A stretch of 64,000 nucleotides of DNA. Source: RACS-047 sp031553855 (GTDB taxonomy: Bacteria > Bacillota > Clostridia > Christensenellales > Pumilibacteraceae). Shown piece by piece: positions 25,826 through 34,693 of this stretch. The notes under the pieces were generated by a model. It was given only the letters and a program-made list of their open reading frames with translations. It was not told the origin of the DNA and did no database searches. The stretch's first letter is position 1. Every line of letters begins with the position of its first letter. The translations under genes were made by a program, and so were the position numbers. The DNA lies in assembly GCA_031553855.1 (NCBI GenBank), contig JAVBKW010000024.1, positions 41,218 through 105,217 on the forward strand, given 5' to 3'.

Positions 25826-25844
25826 GCTAATGATTTGCTAATGA
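25826..25844. repeat. Right pair of GCTAATGA direct repeats
   Basis: GCTAATGA at 25826-25833 and 25837-25844, again 11 bases apart and in the same orientation as the left pair, on the other side of the tRNA fragment. Confidence 0.5.
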
Positions 25845-26015
25845 AGTGTATCAAATTTTTAGCAACTTTTACGTTTAAAGTCTTTTAGTTTTATTAAGAA
25901 TAGATAGTGTTTTTTAATAAAAAGTCTATAAATTTCCCTTCTTTCCCGCCTATTTCTCTTTCAATCGTAACGTTTAATCGACTTTACTTTTGCTCGAATA
26001 TATTATAGAAAAAAC

Positions 26016-26063
26016 AAAAAAGACCGAAACATATTGTTTTTTTATATGTCTCGGCCTTTTTAT
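26016..26063 (-). terminator. Terminator downstream of the LacI gene
   Basis: AAAAAGACCGAAACATAT and ATATGTCTCGGCCTTTTT pair with two G-T-type mismatches; a T run follows on the minus strand. Confidence 0.6.
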
Positions 26064-26260
26064 ATGTTAATTCAGAATACGTTAAGAAAAGGGTTAGTGT
26101 TTTTAAAAAGGATTTTATATCTTCAAACTATATATCACAGCTCGGTTGTCTAAGCATCCCCTAAAACCGCATAAAGCGTAGTATTCTTTATATAAGCTTT
26201 GTTAACGATAATTATAGCACAACTTTTTAGGATTAAACTTTTTTTATTAAGCTTTACTTT

Positions 26261-27271
26261 TCATTTTATCTTTTTGGGCGGGCAGGTTGACTCACGAACG
26301 ATTAAAGAGGGCCTGTATAAGAGACGGCTGATCGCCACCCCGTTCATCAGAGATTCAAGGACATAAAAACCGCCTTTGCCGATTTCATAACTGTTTTGAC
26401 TTATAGTGGTTAGTTTTGGTGACATTTCTTCGCCAAGCGGAACGTTGTCAAACCCGACTATTGAGATATCTGAAGGAACGGAAATATTCATTTTTTCGAG
26501 CGTTTGGGTTGCATAAAAAGCAAGCATATCTGATGCGCATACTATAGCGGTTGCGCCATGCTCAATAATTTGAGGGATTATCGTTGAAGAATAATCAAAG
26601 CCAAAATTACTTTCAAAAATCAGCTCCGGATGAACCGGAAGCCCGTTGTTCCGCAAACCGTTAATAAAGCCGTTACGCCTTGCAACAGAAACAAGTATCA
26701 TCGGTGTGCCGCCGTAAAAAGCAATTTTCTTATGCCCAAGCGACACAAGATGGTTGATAGCCAGCGAGATTCCCGTTTCGTTGTCACAACCGATATAAGC
26801 GGTTCTGGGCGCTTCTATATAATGGTCGAACATTACAACAGGTAAATCTGACTTATTAAATTCATCATCGCGGTTATAATAATCAGTCCGGAGAATAAAA
26901 GCGCCTTCGTAATCGTTGCTTAAAACGTTGTCATAAAAACTCCAATCAGGAGTAATCGGCTTGTTGACCGTAACAATTTCATAGCCCTTTTCCGAAGCCG
27001 CGACTCTGAAACCAAAAAGCATCTGGTACTCAAAGGTATTAGAATCTACAACGTCAAGCCCGCTTACAAGAACTGCGAGCTTACCTTTTGTTTTACTCGT
27101 TTTTTTGCCGAAAGAATACCCCATCTCAATTGCGCGTTTTAAAATCTGCGTTTTTGCTGTTTCACTTATATCAGTTGAATTAGAAAAAGCCTTGGAAACA
27201 GTACTGACCGAAAATTTCACTTCTCTGGCAATATCTGTAATCGTAACTGATTTTTTACCCATAGCTAGCAT
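26261..27271 (-). CDS. LacI-family transcriptional regulator
   Basis: A 336-residue sugar-responsive regulator. The helix-turn-helix is VTITDIAREVKFSVSTVSKAF (residues 9-29), followed by a periplasmic-binding-like sensor domain with family motifs (GAFILRTDY, VVMFDHY, YIGCDNETGISLAINHLVSLGHKKIAF, AIVCASDMLAFYATQTL, VPSDISIVGFDNVPL). The usual ARxL hinge sequence is missing (FGKKTSKTKG instead), which may alter operator choice. Start: ATG at 27271 with GTGAGG 9 bases upstream; the TTG further upstream lacks a site. It closes the long minus-strand glycan unit, 80 bases after the CotH gene, and is the best local candidate for binding the TTTCGAAA palindromes. Confidence 0.93.
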   Translation of the reverse strand: MLAMGKKSVTITDIAREVKFSVSTVSKAFSNSTDISETAKTQILKRAIEMGYSFGKKTSKTKGKLAVLVSGLDVVDSNTFEYQMLFGFRVAASEKGYEIVTVNKPITPDWSFYDNVLSNDYEGAFILRTDYYNRDDEFNKSDLPVVMFDHYIEAPRTAYIGCDNETGISLAINHLVSLGHKKIAFYGGTPMILVSVARRNGFINGLRNNGLPVHPELIFESNFGFDYSSTIIPQIIEHGATAIVCASDMLAFYATQTLEKMNISVPSDISIVGFDNVPLGEEMSPKLTTISQNSYEIGKGGFYVLESLMNGVAISRLLYRPSLIVRESTCPPKKIK

Positions 27272-27351
27272 TATATCAAACCTCACTTCCTTTTGCAACT
27301 CTTTGCGCGTAAATTAGCTGTATTGATTCGCAATTTGTTTATTTTTTCATT

Positions 27352-29157
27352 TCATTTCTTATAGTAAATATCCAAAAACTCTAGTCTTTTAGCGAGGTAA
27401 TCCGTTAAAAATTCCGTCTGGCCTGTAAAAGTCTCTATTTTGTCGATATCTCTTTTCGTGCGGCTTTCCGTACCTGGCCAAATGACCGTTTTGAGAACCG
27501 GCCACTTTTTGAAGTTTTTCTCCACGGCGTCGTTCAAAAGCCCGGATAATTTTCCGATACTGCCGATAAGCTTTGCTATAGCGGTCGTTTTCAGTTCATT
27601 CCATCTGCTCACATACCGGGATTTGAACTCTGCGATTTTCATAAGCGCGCTGAATAAATAATGCTTGATTTCGGCGCGTATTTCACTTGGAAGCTGCTGA
27701 CTGATATACCCTCCGCCCAGCGATAAATCAAAATCCCAAATCGGCGAAAGCGTGAGCTTACCTTTCTTTTGCCTGTACATAAACACCGAGGAAAATCCGA
27801 CGTCGCCGTTTTTAAACAATTCTTGAGTAAGAAAATAATCTATGAATGAATCGACGTCTATCAGCTTTTCTATTGCAGTAAAATTGCCACCGAGAATCGC
27901 ATTTTCGATTTTGAAAAAATCGGCGCTTATATAATCGAACATTTCTTGAGTATAATACGTTTCATCTGTTTTCGGGCTTTTGATGACATAAGCCGACTTA
28001 CTTTCAAACGGGCCGTAATTTGTTTTGAAATAATCCCACCCTTGAATGACAGAAGGATCGGCAAATGCGCGGAAATCAAGCTCAAGAAAATAGTCGCATT
28101 CTGCGTCGCCCTTTTTCGGCTCGCTGACCGGCACTCTGCCCGTCTTAGCTTCAACATGCTCGCACAATAAATACAAACCGTTATATTCGCCGTTAAGATA
28201 AACTTCCACGAAATTAGGCGTCACTGAATACGGCAGTCCCGACAGAGACCGCGCAAAAGTATAGGCTAAATAATTGCGTAAAAGCGATTTATCAAAATAA
28301 TTGGCTATAAGCGTCCAATCCTTTGCGGCGCTCAAACCCAAAATTGATATTTTGGAATCAAATTTGATGCGGTATGACTTTTTCGGGGCCAGCGACCAAG
28401 ACGAATTCCCTCTTCCCCGGATCCCCATTGTTTTGCCCGAAAAGACCTGATCGTTACCTCCGGTCTTCATCGCTACGTTTCCGCCGGTATATATTTCTTT
28501 AGAATCTATAGCTGCACCGCCGTTTGTAGTAATATAAATTATAGGCAAAGACGCCTCTTCTTTCCATACCGCCGTATAAACAATGCTCTCATGTATATCT
28601 GATATCTTTACTGTTTTATCCCATTCATAGCTATGAAACTCACGATAGAGTATCGGCTTAACTATACTTTGGCCGGCTTCGACCTGCTGAACAGTATCGG
28701 CGTCATTTAAAATTAACGCATCAAAGCAGTTAAACTGAACTGTATACAACTTGCCGCTGTCGTCATTTATGACCGTTATCGCAAATTCCACAGATATATC
28801 TTCATCTGATTTAGCTAATAATTCTACAACCGCACTTCCTACTGAAAAGCCCTCTATTTTGAGTTTTCCCGCGTCTATATAGCCCGCAGCAACCTCACCG
28901 TCGGAGCTTACTGCCTCATACAGAACGTTTTGCGCATCGTTTTCTTTGAAGTATGAATCAATTTCAAACTCGGCCGAAAACTCAAACGCAAGATTCAGCC
29001 TGATGCTTTCTCCTTCTTTTATCTTTTCAAGTCCTTGTTTTTTAACATCTTCGTCGTTATCTTTTTCGTCTTGACGCGGCAAAGCAGCACACGCCGCAAA
29101 CGATATGCAGAGTATAAAGGAAACAAATATTAAAAAAGTTTTTTTAAAAAAAACCAT
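27352..29157 (-). CDS. CotH-type kinase lipoprotein with Ig-like module
   Basis: A 601-residue surface lipoprotein (lipobox FAAC, Cys23). Residues about 48-130 are the Ig-like module seen in three other lipoproteins here, and 137-198 a degenerate InlB-like repeat. The rest is a CotH kinase domain: IYITTNGG, RGRGNSSW (247-254), KKSYRIKF, LRNYLAYTFA, VEVYLNGEYNGLYLLCE and the metal/catalytic DFDLSLGG (475-482). Spore CotH phosphorylates proteins; many clostridial CotH proteins are exported and act on surface or cellulosome-like proteins. Next to an exported metallophosphoesterase this suggests reversible phosphorylation outside the membrane, which is inference. Confidence 0.88.
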   Translation of the reverse strand: MVFFKKTFLIFVSFILCISFAACAALPRQDEKDNDEDVKKQGLEKIKEGESIRLNLAFEFSAEFEIDSYFKENDAQNVLYEAVSSDGEVAAGYIDAGKLKIEGFSVGSAVVELLAKSDEDISVEFAITVINDDSGKLYTVQFNCFDALILNDADTVQQVEAGQSIVKPILYREFHSYEWDKTVKISDIHESIVYTAVWKEEASLPIIYITTNGGAAIDSKEIYTGGNVAMKTGGNDQVFSGKTMGIRGRGNSSWSLAPKKSYRIKFDSKISILGLSAAKDWTLIANYFDKSLLRNYLAYTFARSLSGLPYSVTPNFVEVYLNGEYNGLYLLCEHVEAKTGRVPVSEPKKGDAECDYFLELDFRAFADPSVIQGWDYFKTNYGPFESKSAYVIKSPKTDETYYTQEMFDYISADFFKIENAILGGNFTAIEKLIDVDSFIDYFLTQELFKNGDVGFSSVFMYRQKKGKLTLSPIWDFDLSLGGGYISQQLPSEIRAEIKHYLFSALMKIAEFKSRYVSRWNELKTTAIAKLIGSIGKLSGLLNDAVEKNFKKWPVLKTVIWPGTESRTKRDIDKIETFTGQTEFLTDYLAKRLEFLDIYYKK

Positions 29158-29180
29158 GATTTTCCGCCTTAATTATATAC

Positions 29181-29266
29181 TTTTCCGAACAGGCATCAGC
29201 TGCCTGTCCGGAAATGTATAAACAAAATTTGAACTTAAGGAAACGCTGAATAAATACGCGTTTCCC
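29181..29266 (-). repeat. Pair of hairpins between the CotH and phosphoesterase genes
   Basis: One hairpin (29237-29266) pairs GGAAACGC with GCGTTTCC; the second (29181-29213) pairs TTCCGAACAGGC with GCCTGTCCGGAA. The same two-hairpin order occurs at 30927-31027. There is no clear T run, so they may stabilise or process mRNA rather than terminate. Confidence 0.5.
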
Positions 29267-29281
29267 TAACAAAGACAGGTG

Positions 29282-30832
29282 TTATGCAGCGGTAGCTACG
29301 CCCTTTGCTTTAAGAAATGCGTTCATGTCAAGGATCTGCATTGCGGACTTGGAAGAAATAGCAGTTGAGGGAGTTCCTAACGTTGCAGAAGCCGAGTAAA
29401 GCTCAACAATAACGAAGTTTTTATCTGTGACTCTGAACAATGCCCATTGTCCGCCCGATCCGTTGCCTAACGATGCGTTTTCAAATTCATGGAAAGGCTT
29501 GTCGCCGTTTACGCCGTAGAATGAGTTTGCGCTGAACGAGCTGTGATTGTGCCCTGAAAGAACGTAGACCTGAGGGTAATTTTTGACAACGTCTCTTAAG
29601 CGGGCAATACCTGTAGAGGTGGAATCCTTAAGAGGAACGTGCGCCGTAACGAAAATAGGCTTAGTGGGATCTTTTGCGACTGCTTTATCGAGTTCTTTTT
29701 TAACGAAATCGCACGTCGTCGGATTGTAGCTGTATGTGGAATCTGAATCATAACCCTGATCGATATTCGTTGTTATGAACGTAAAGCCGTTTATAACATG
29801 AACGCTGTCGGGCTTATAACCCATTTTCTGTTGAAACTGGATCTGTTTCCCTATTCCTTCATGGTTGCCGTAGCAAGCTATAACAGGAACATTCGGAGCA
29901 TACCTTGCGGTAATCTGATTTATGGAGTCAAAGTTCGACGGGTAGCCTTCGGTAGTGTCGCCGTTACTAAGCGAGGCGTGCAGTCTGCCTCCGGTAAAGC
30001 TCATCGCATCAATAATTACGTTTGAGTATTTATTGGTCTTTGCCGGACTGTCAAGAGCGCGCGTCGCACCGTCAAAGTGGATGTCGCTTATATCGGAAAA
30101 CGCTACGAGAACATTTCCGTACTCGCCCAGATTTTCAGGAGTTGTGTTGACAACGAAAACTTCGAACTCAAAATCGACTTCGCTTTCGTCCGCAGTCACA
30201 AGAAGCACTACGAATGCCTCTCCGACTTTCTTGCCCGTCAGAGTAAATATTCCGTCAACTATACTGCTTACTCCGACGACCGCAGTATTATCGCACAGGG
30301 CTAGGTAGCTGACATCCTCCACACCGTTTTCGTTAACGTAGTCGGCTACATCGATTGAAACTGTGGGAAAATCCGCGCCCTCGTCTTTAGTGTAAAAATC
30401 GAGCGTAATGGGCGCTGCTTCTTTTAGCTTGATAATTTCAGCCGGCTCCTGCACGAAAGTATTTTGAACAGTAACCTGCCAGGTGACAGAAACCGGGGTT
30501 TTATCCGGAATTGTGCCCGTTAAGGTCACAACCGACGCGCCTTCAGTTCTTCCGCTTACGGTAAACTTTCCCGCAGCTATTTCACTTAACGATACGTTAG
30601 TGTTGCTTGCCGTTACGTTAAAAGCTATATCCCCGCTGCCGTTAATAAATTCCGAAATAGTGATGACCTTTGAGTTTACGGCGTTTAAATCAAGTGCAAA
30701 ACTTGTACCGTCTTTGACCTTTGTGATTACGGAAGTATCGGTTTTATTATCACCGTTTCCGCACGCAATCAGGTTTGAGAAACAGACAAACACAAGAATA
30801 AACGCAAGAAATATCCTGAGACTTTTTTTCAT
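29282..30832 (-). CDS. Metallophosphoesterase lipoprotein with two Ig-like modules
   Basis: A 516-residue surface lipoprotein (lipobox LIAC, Cys24). Two Ig-like modules (about 40-122 and 134-228) precede a calcineurin-type phosphoesterase domain with all five metal-site motifs: SDIH (Asp250, His252), NGD (Asp292), GNHE (322-325), TAHVP (His397) and GHNH (426-429). It hydrolyses a phosphoester outside the cell; the target is unknown. I start at the ATG at 30832 with AGAGGTG; a longer frame begins 51 bases upstream but puts extra charged residues before the signal peptide. Flanked by CotH and the InlB-repeat lipoprotein in the same orientation. Confidence 0.9.
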   Translation of the reverse strand: MKKSLRIFLAFILVFVCFSNLIACGNGDNKTDTSVITKVKDGTSFALDLNAVNSKVITISEFINGSGDIAFNVTASNTNVSLSEIAAGKFTVSGRTEGASVVTLTGTIPDKTPVSVTWQVTVQNTFVQEPAEIIKLKEAAPITLDFYTKDEGADFPTVSIDVADYVNENGVEDVSYLALCDNTAVVGVSSIVDGIFTLTGKKVGEAFVVLLVTADESEVDFEFEVFVVNTTPENLGEYGNVLVAFSDISDIHFDGATRALDSPAKTNKYSNVIIDAMSFTGGRLHASLSNGDTTEGYPSNFDSINQITARYAPNVPVIACYGNHEGIGKQIQFQQKMGYKPDSVHVINGFTFITTNIDQGYDSDSTYSYNPTTCDFVKKELDKAVAKDPTKPIFVTAHVPLKDSTSTGIARLRDVVKNYPQVYVLSGHNHSSFSANSFYGVNGDKPFHEFENASLGNGSGGQWALFRVTDKNFVIVELYSASATLGTPSTAISSKSAMQILDMNAFLKAKGVATAA

Positions 30833-30926
30833 TTTTTTCACCTCTTGCAATAGCTGCCGCAACCAGTACGGTCTGCGGTCCACATATAATTTTTAAGATA
30901 GTTTATAGTGTAGTAAAACGCATACG

Positions 30927-31027
30927 CGCCGCCTTTTCCGGAAATTTCTATAATTGAGTTTCCGAAAAAGACGGCGTTTATGCAATTATGGCTTAAGGAA
31001 ACGCTGAATTATTGAAGTGTTTCCTTA
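30927..31027 (-). repeat. Pair of hairpins between the phosphoesterase and InlB-repeat genes
   Basis: 30993-31027 pairs AAGGAAACGC with GTGTTTCCTT, sharing AAGGAAACGCTGAAT with 29237-29251. 30927-30976 pairs CGCCGCCTTTTCCGGAAA with TTTCCGAAAAAGACGGCG. The layout repeats that at 29181-29266. Confidence 0.5.
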
Positions 31028-31034
31028 AATGTTG

Positions 31035-34000
31035 CTATACGTTCTGTCCGTTGTCTACCCAAACGGTAGCAGCTTCATAGAATGCGTAAATACGGTATAC
31101 GTCGCCTGATCTGCCTGTGTTGTAACCTATAAACATTACAGGATCAAAGCTTGCGCCGCCTACAACGCCCTTTGTAAATTCAAACGTAAGGATATTGTCC
31201 GGGCCGGTCGTAAGAACAGCCGTTTCATTTGCGCCTACGTCGTTACCTTTAAGCATAAGCTGTCCGTTTGCAGGGCCGCTTATAACCATAATCAGTTTAG
31301 TTGTGTTAACGTTTAAGGCGGTGATCGGTGTGCGTCCGACTGTTGACCAACCGGGGGCGCCGGTCAAAGTAACAGTAATACCATTGCCGTCTTCAGCCGC
31401 ATCAACTGTGTGCACGCTGGAGCTTGAAATGTACGGGAGCAGGTTGTTAAAGAAACCGTTAGGGTTCTTCCATCTTGCATACAATGTACAGTTTGTCGTG
31501 GGAACATAGTTATCATAAGGCGTTTCAAAGGCGGCGTCTAAATACCATCCTCCAAATAAGTATGAATCATTCTCATGCGTAGCCGTAAACCCTGTTCCTG
31601 TAAACAAGTTGCTTAATCCACCAGTGCCCGTAAAGGCAGCAATTGCAGTGCTCGAATTAGCGAAATTAATAGTAACTTCATTGTTTATAGCCCATTGAGC
31701 ATATAAAGTAATAGCTTCAGAAGGCATAACTGTTGCAGTGAATGCTGATGTGCATTCTGCATCTGTATACCAGCCGGTTACATGATAGCCGGGGTAAACG
31801 TTTTTATCTACAATGATTTCAGGAAGCACCGCGCCCGGCTTTCCGATCAACGAACGGACTGTGGGGATAGCTGCGTTTGCATCGTTCGACATCATCGTCA
31901 GCGAAATGAACCCTGACTCTCCCGCGCTCTTCATGACGGCAAGAGACATTGCGCTAAGCGTTACGCTTCCTCCGGCCGCATTTACCGTTTTATCTATCTG
32001 GAAGCGGACTTCAACAGTTACTCCGTGAGGAATTGCCGCCATATTAATTGCAACAGGCTTCGCGGTTGCAGCGATAGCGAAGGTTTTTTCACTTCCGGCT
32101 AAAACTCCGCCGACATAGAAACCAACGTAAAGCGTTTTACCGTTTGCAGTGGCGTTACCTGTATAAGTAAAATTAAGTACGGGCCTTGCAGCGTCCCATG
32201 TGAGCGTTTGTTTTGCGAAAGAGTTCTGGGGATTACTACCGGAGACTTTCGTAATTACAGTCGCGGTTGAAGTAGAATAACGGTTGCTGGACCCGGAGGA
32301 AGTTCCGCTTGCAAGAGCTACAGTAACGGACGTGGAAGTTCCCATATCGGGTTCGATCCATTTGGCATAGACCGTTAGTGCGGTTACGTTTGATGCAACA
32401 GCAGGCACTACGCCCTTATAGGCTTGCGTAAACGCGCTGTCTAAGAACCAGCCGTCGAAAACATAACCGGTGTTTGTGTTTGTAGGCGTGCCGAGCGCAA
32501 GTGTTTCAAGCGCTTTCTTTGTATAGGTTGAGGTTGCAATAGAGCCTGTTGCTCCGACATTGAGAGTAATTTCGATATCGAAAGTTCCTATCCATTTAGC
32601 GTAAACAGTTGTATTTTCTTCAGGCATATAAATGAATATAAACTGTTTTGTTAAAGCTGCGTCGCTATACCAGCCTAAGAATTCGTAGCCGTTCCTGATG
32701 GGAGTAGGCTCATCGGTATCGATTAATAAACCCCAGCTTTTAGTAACAGGAGTTATATCGTTTCCGCCGTTGGTATCAAACGAAAGCGTCCTGTCGGGGT
32801 TTTTCTGCCACTGGGCATAAACAGTAAGTTCTTCTTCAGGCATATTTTTAAGGTTCAGTTTTGTGCCGCCTGTAGCCTGCGTATACCAGCCCATAAACGT
32901 ATAGCCGAGTCTTGTGAACGTGGGCGTTACAAATGCGATGCCGATAGGCTCTTCAGCTGTGAAATCCGCATCATCGCCGCCGTTTGATATAAAATTAAGC
33001 TTGACGTTATCGTTCAATGCCCATTTTACGTATAGGGATTTTGCGCCCGCCGTCATAACGGTGTCGGTAAACTTCTGCGTCAAACCGATATCCGTATAGT
33101 AGCCCTCTACGTGATAACCGGGTTTTGTTTTTAAGTCGGGCAAAACTATCGTTTCGCCTGTCTTAAAGTACAATACAGGCGTAGATGCTAACACGTTAGT
33201 ATGAATAAATACTGAGTTTTCGACTTCCAGATTTTCATTAGCGTACCTGATCATCTTAAACTCTGTGAAAATAATTGAATTTCCCGCAGGCGCCGTTGTT
33301 GAGTTAAAGCACCAGAAAATAATTATTTTCATCGGGTCTGTAATATAGTTTCCGTTTGTAAGATTTGAAGGATCTAGTTCCCAGATAAATTCTTGCTCGG
33401 AACCCGTACAGGTGACGGAAGTTTCTTTTACAGCGTCAACGTTACCTTCTACTTTGAAACAAACAGTACAGCCTGCTGTGCCTGTGAATTTGATAGAAAC
33501 TCTGATATAATCGGACATATTGCCGACTACAGGACGGTAAACGCCGGCATATTGTTCCTTTGACGTTCCGGTAGTAATGAGCAATGTTCTGTCGGCAGGA
33601 TTATACGTTGTGGTAAGGCCGGAAACGATCATAGCCCAATCCATGCCCAAAAGATCAACAGACGACGCTTCCATCGGCTTTTTCCAGCACGCATAGGCGG
33701 TGTTCTCTCCGCCGGGCATAACTGCGCCGATTTTTCTGGTCAACGCTTCGTCCAGATACCAGCCGGCAAATAAACAACCGTCTTTTGTAGGCTTGGGAAG
33801 CTTTGCCGCAATAGCCTCTTCGGTTTTTTCTTCTATACTTTCCGCAGTATCAGAGTCGCCGATCTTTCCGCCTAAAAGGTTAAAGTGCAATATGCTCTTA
33901 ACTGCTTCCCACTTACCGTAGTAGCTTACATTCCTGACGACCATAACGCCGTCCGTAAAATCAATGGCGTCGCCCATACCCAAATCGTCGGTCGCCCATC

Positions 34001-34622
34001 CCTGGAACTCATAACCGGCTCTTACAGGTGCGTTTTCAGGCTGGTTTACAACAGTGTTTCTGTCTACATAGAGAGATTCATATTCCTGCCCGTCTACAAT
34101 GTAGAAGATAACGGAATACTGTTGAACCCATTTTGCCTTAAGCGTTATATTAGCTGCGGGCATCTCCGTTAAAGTCACAGCTTTATTGGAAGAGTCCAGC
34201 CAGCCGTCAAATCGGTAGCCGGCCCTCTCTGCAGTAGGCAAAGCCACGGCTGCGCCCGCCACTTTTTCAATAGGATCGATTGCAGTACCGCCATCTACGT
34301 TAAACGTTATCTTAAAGATTTCATTCCATTTAGCGTAAAGCGTAAGGTCCGTACGCGGCATTACCGTTAAAGTGTAAGGCGTTCCGGTAAATTGCTCGTC
34401 GGTAAACCAACCTGCAAATTCATATCCTTCCAATGTAGGATCGGCAACACTGAGCGGAGTGCCTGCCTCCTTAACAATATCTGCAATAGCTGTTCCACCG
34501 TTAGTTACAAACTTTAAGGTGACATTCTTCTTGCCGTTATCTTTGACTCCGCACGCAGCAATCGCAAAAGCTACGAACACGCAGATCAACAAAACGACAA
34601 CTTTTCTTCTTGTTTTTTTCAT
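31035..34622 (-). CDS. Surface lipoprotein with ten InlB/Listeria-Bacteroides-type repeats
   Basis: A 1195-residue lipoprotein (signal peptide and lipobox ending AAC). I count ten repeats of 60-80 residues, each opening with a L.F.TNGG-like strand and closing with a VYAKW/LYARW-like end around a G..F.GWY.D core (Flg_new/InlB B-repeat family). Between repeats 4 and 5 lies a carbohydrate-binding-like domain (about 315-455), similar to the C-terminal part of the 579-residue lipoprotein on the plus strand, and two further beta-sandwich segments follow repeats 8 and 10. Likely a glycan-binding or adhesive stalk. AAGGAG before the ATG; 71 bases after the ATPase gene. Confidence 0.85.
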   Translation of the reverse strand: MKKTRRKVVVLLICVFVAFAIAACGVKDNGKKNVTLKFVTNGGTAIADIVKEAGTPLSVADPTLEGYEFAGWFTDEQFTGTPYTLTVMPRTDLTLYAKWNEIFKITFNVDGGTAIDPIEKVAGAAVALPTAERAGYRFDGWLDSSNKAVTLTEMPAANITLKAKWVQQYSVIFYIVDGQEYESLYVDRNTVVNQPENAPVRAGYEFQGWATDDLGMGDAIDFTDGVMVVRNVSYYGKWEAVKSILHFNLLGGKIGDSDTAESIEEKTEEAIAAKLPKPTKDGCLFAGWYLDEALTRKIGAVMPGGENTAYACWKKPMEASSVDLLGMDWAMIVSGLTTTYNPADRTLLITTGTSKEQYAGVYRPVVGNMSDYIRVSIKFTGTAGCTVCFKVEGNVDAVKETSVTCTGSEQEFIWELDPSNLTNGNYITDPMKIIIFWCFNSTTAPAGNSIIFTEFKMIRYANENLEVENSVFIHTNVLASTPVLYFKTGETIVLPDLKTKPGYHVEGYYTDIGLTQKFTDTVMTAGAKSLYVKWALNDNVKLNFISNGGDDADFTAEEPIGIAFVTPTFTRLGYTFMGWYTQATGGTKLNLKNMPEEELTVYAQWQKNPDRTLSFDTNGGNDITPVTKSWGLLIDTDEPTPIRNGYEFLGWYSDAALTKQFIFIYMPEENTTVYAKWIGTFDIEITLNVGATGSIATSTYTKKALETLALGTPTNTNTGYVFDGWFLDSAFTQAYKGVVPAVASNVTALTVYAKWIEPDMGTSTSVTVALASGTSSGSSNRYSTSTATVITKVSGSNPQNSFAKQTLTWDAARPVLNFTYTGNATANGKTLYVGFYVGGVLAGSEKTFAIAATAKPVAINMAAIPHGVTVEVRFQIDKTVNAAGGSVTLSAMSLAVMKSAGESGFISLTMMSNDANAAIPTVRSLIGKPGAVLPEIIVDKNVYPGYHVTGWYTDAECTSAFTATVMPSEAITLYAQWAINNEVTINFANSSTAIAAFTGTGGLSNLFTGTGFTATHENDSYLFGGWYLDAAFETPYDNYVPTTNCTLYARWKNPNGFFNNLLPYISSSSVHTVDAAEDGNGITVTLTGAPGWSTVGRTPITALNVNTTKLIMVISGPANGQLMLKGNDVGANETAVLTTGPDNILTFEFTKGVVGGASFDPVMFIGYNTGRSGDVYRIYAFYEAATVWVDNGQNV

Positions 34623-34693
34623 CTCATTCTCCTTCTAATTATTTTGTTTTTTGTTTTGTGCCAAATACTGAAGCATAATTTACTTTTTTTCCT

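Larger units (their letters stand above)
24961..26260. other. 1.3 kb non-coding AT-rich region with probable attachment-site scar
   Basis: No open frame here looks like a real gene on either strand. It contains a tRNA 3' fragment with its own terminator, two 11-base-spaced pairs of GCTAATGA with further single copies around 25421, and a terminator for the LacI gene. Base composition is clearly more AT-rich than the sugar loci. It is best read as the edge of a former or present integrated element. Confidence 0.6.

Noticed and set aside
25300..25900. CRISPR array
   Set aside because: GCTAATGA copies are 8 bases, paired and irregularly placed; there are no regular spacers and no cas genes.
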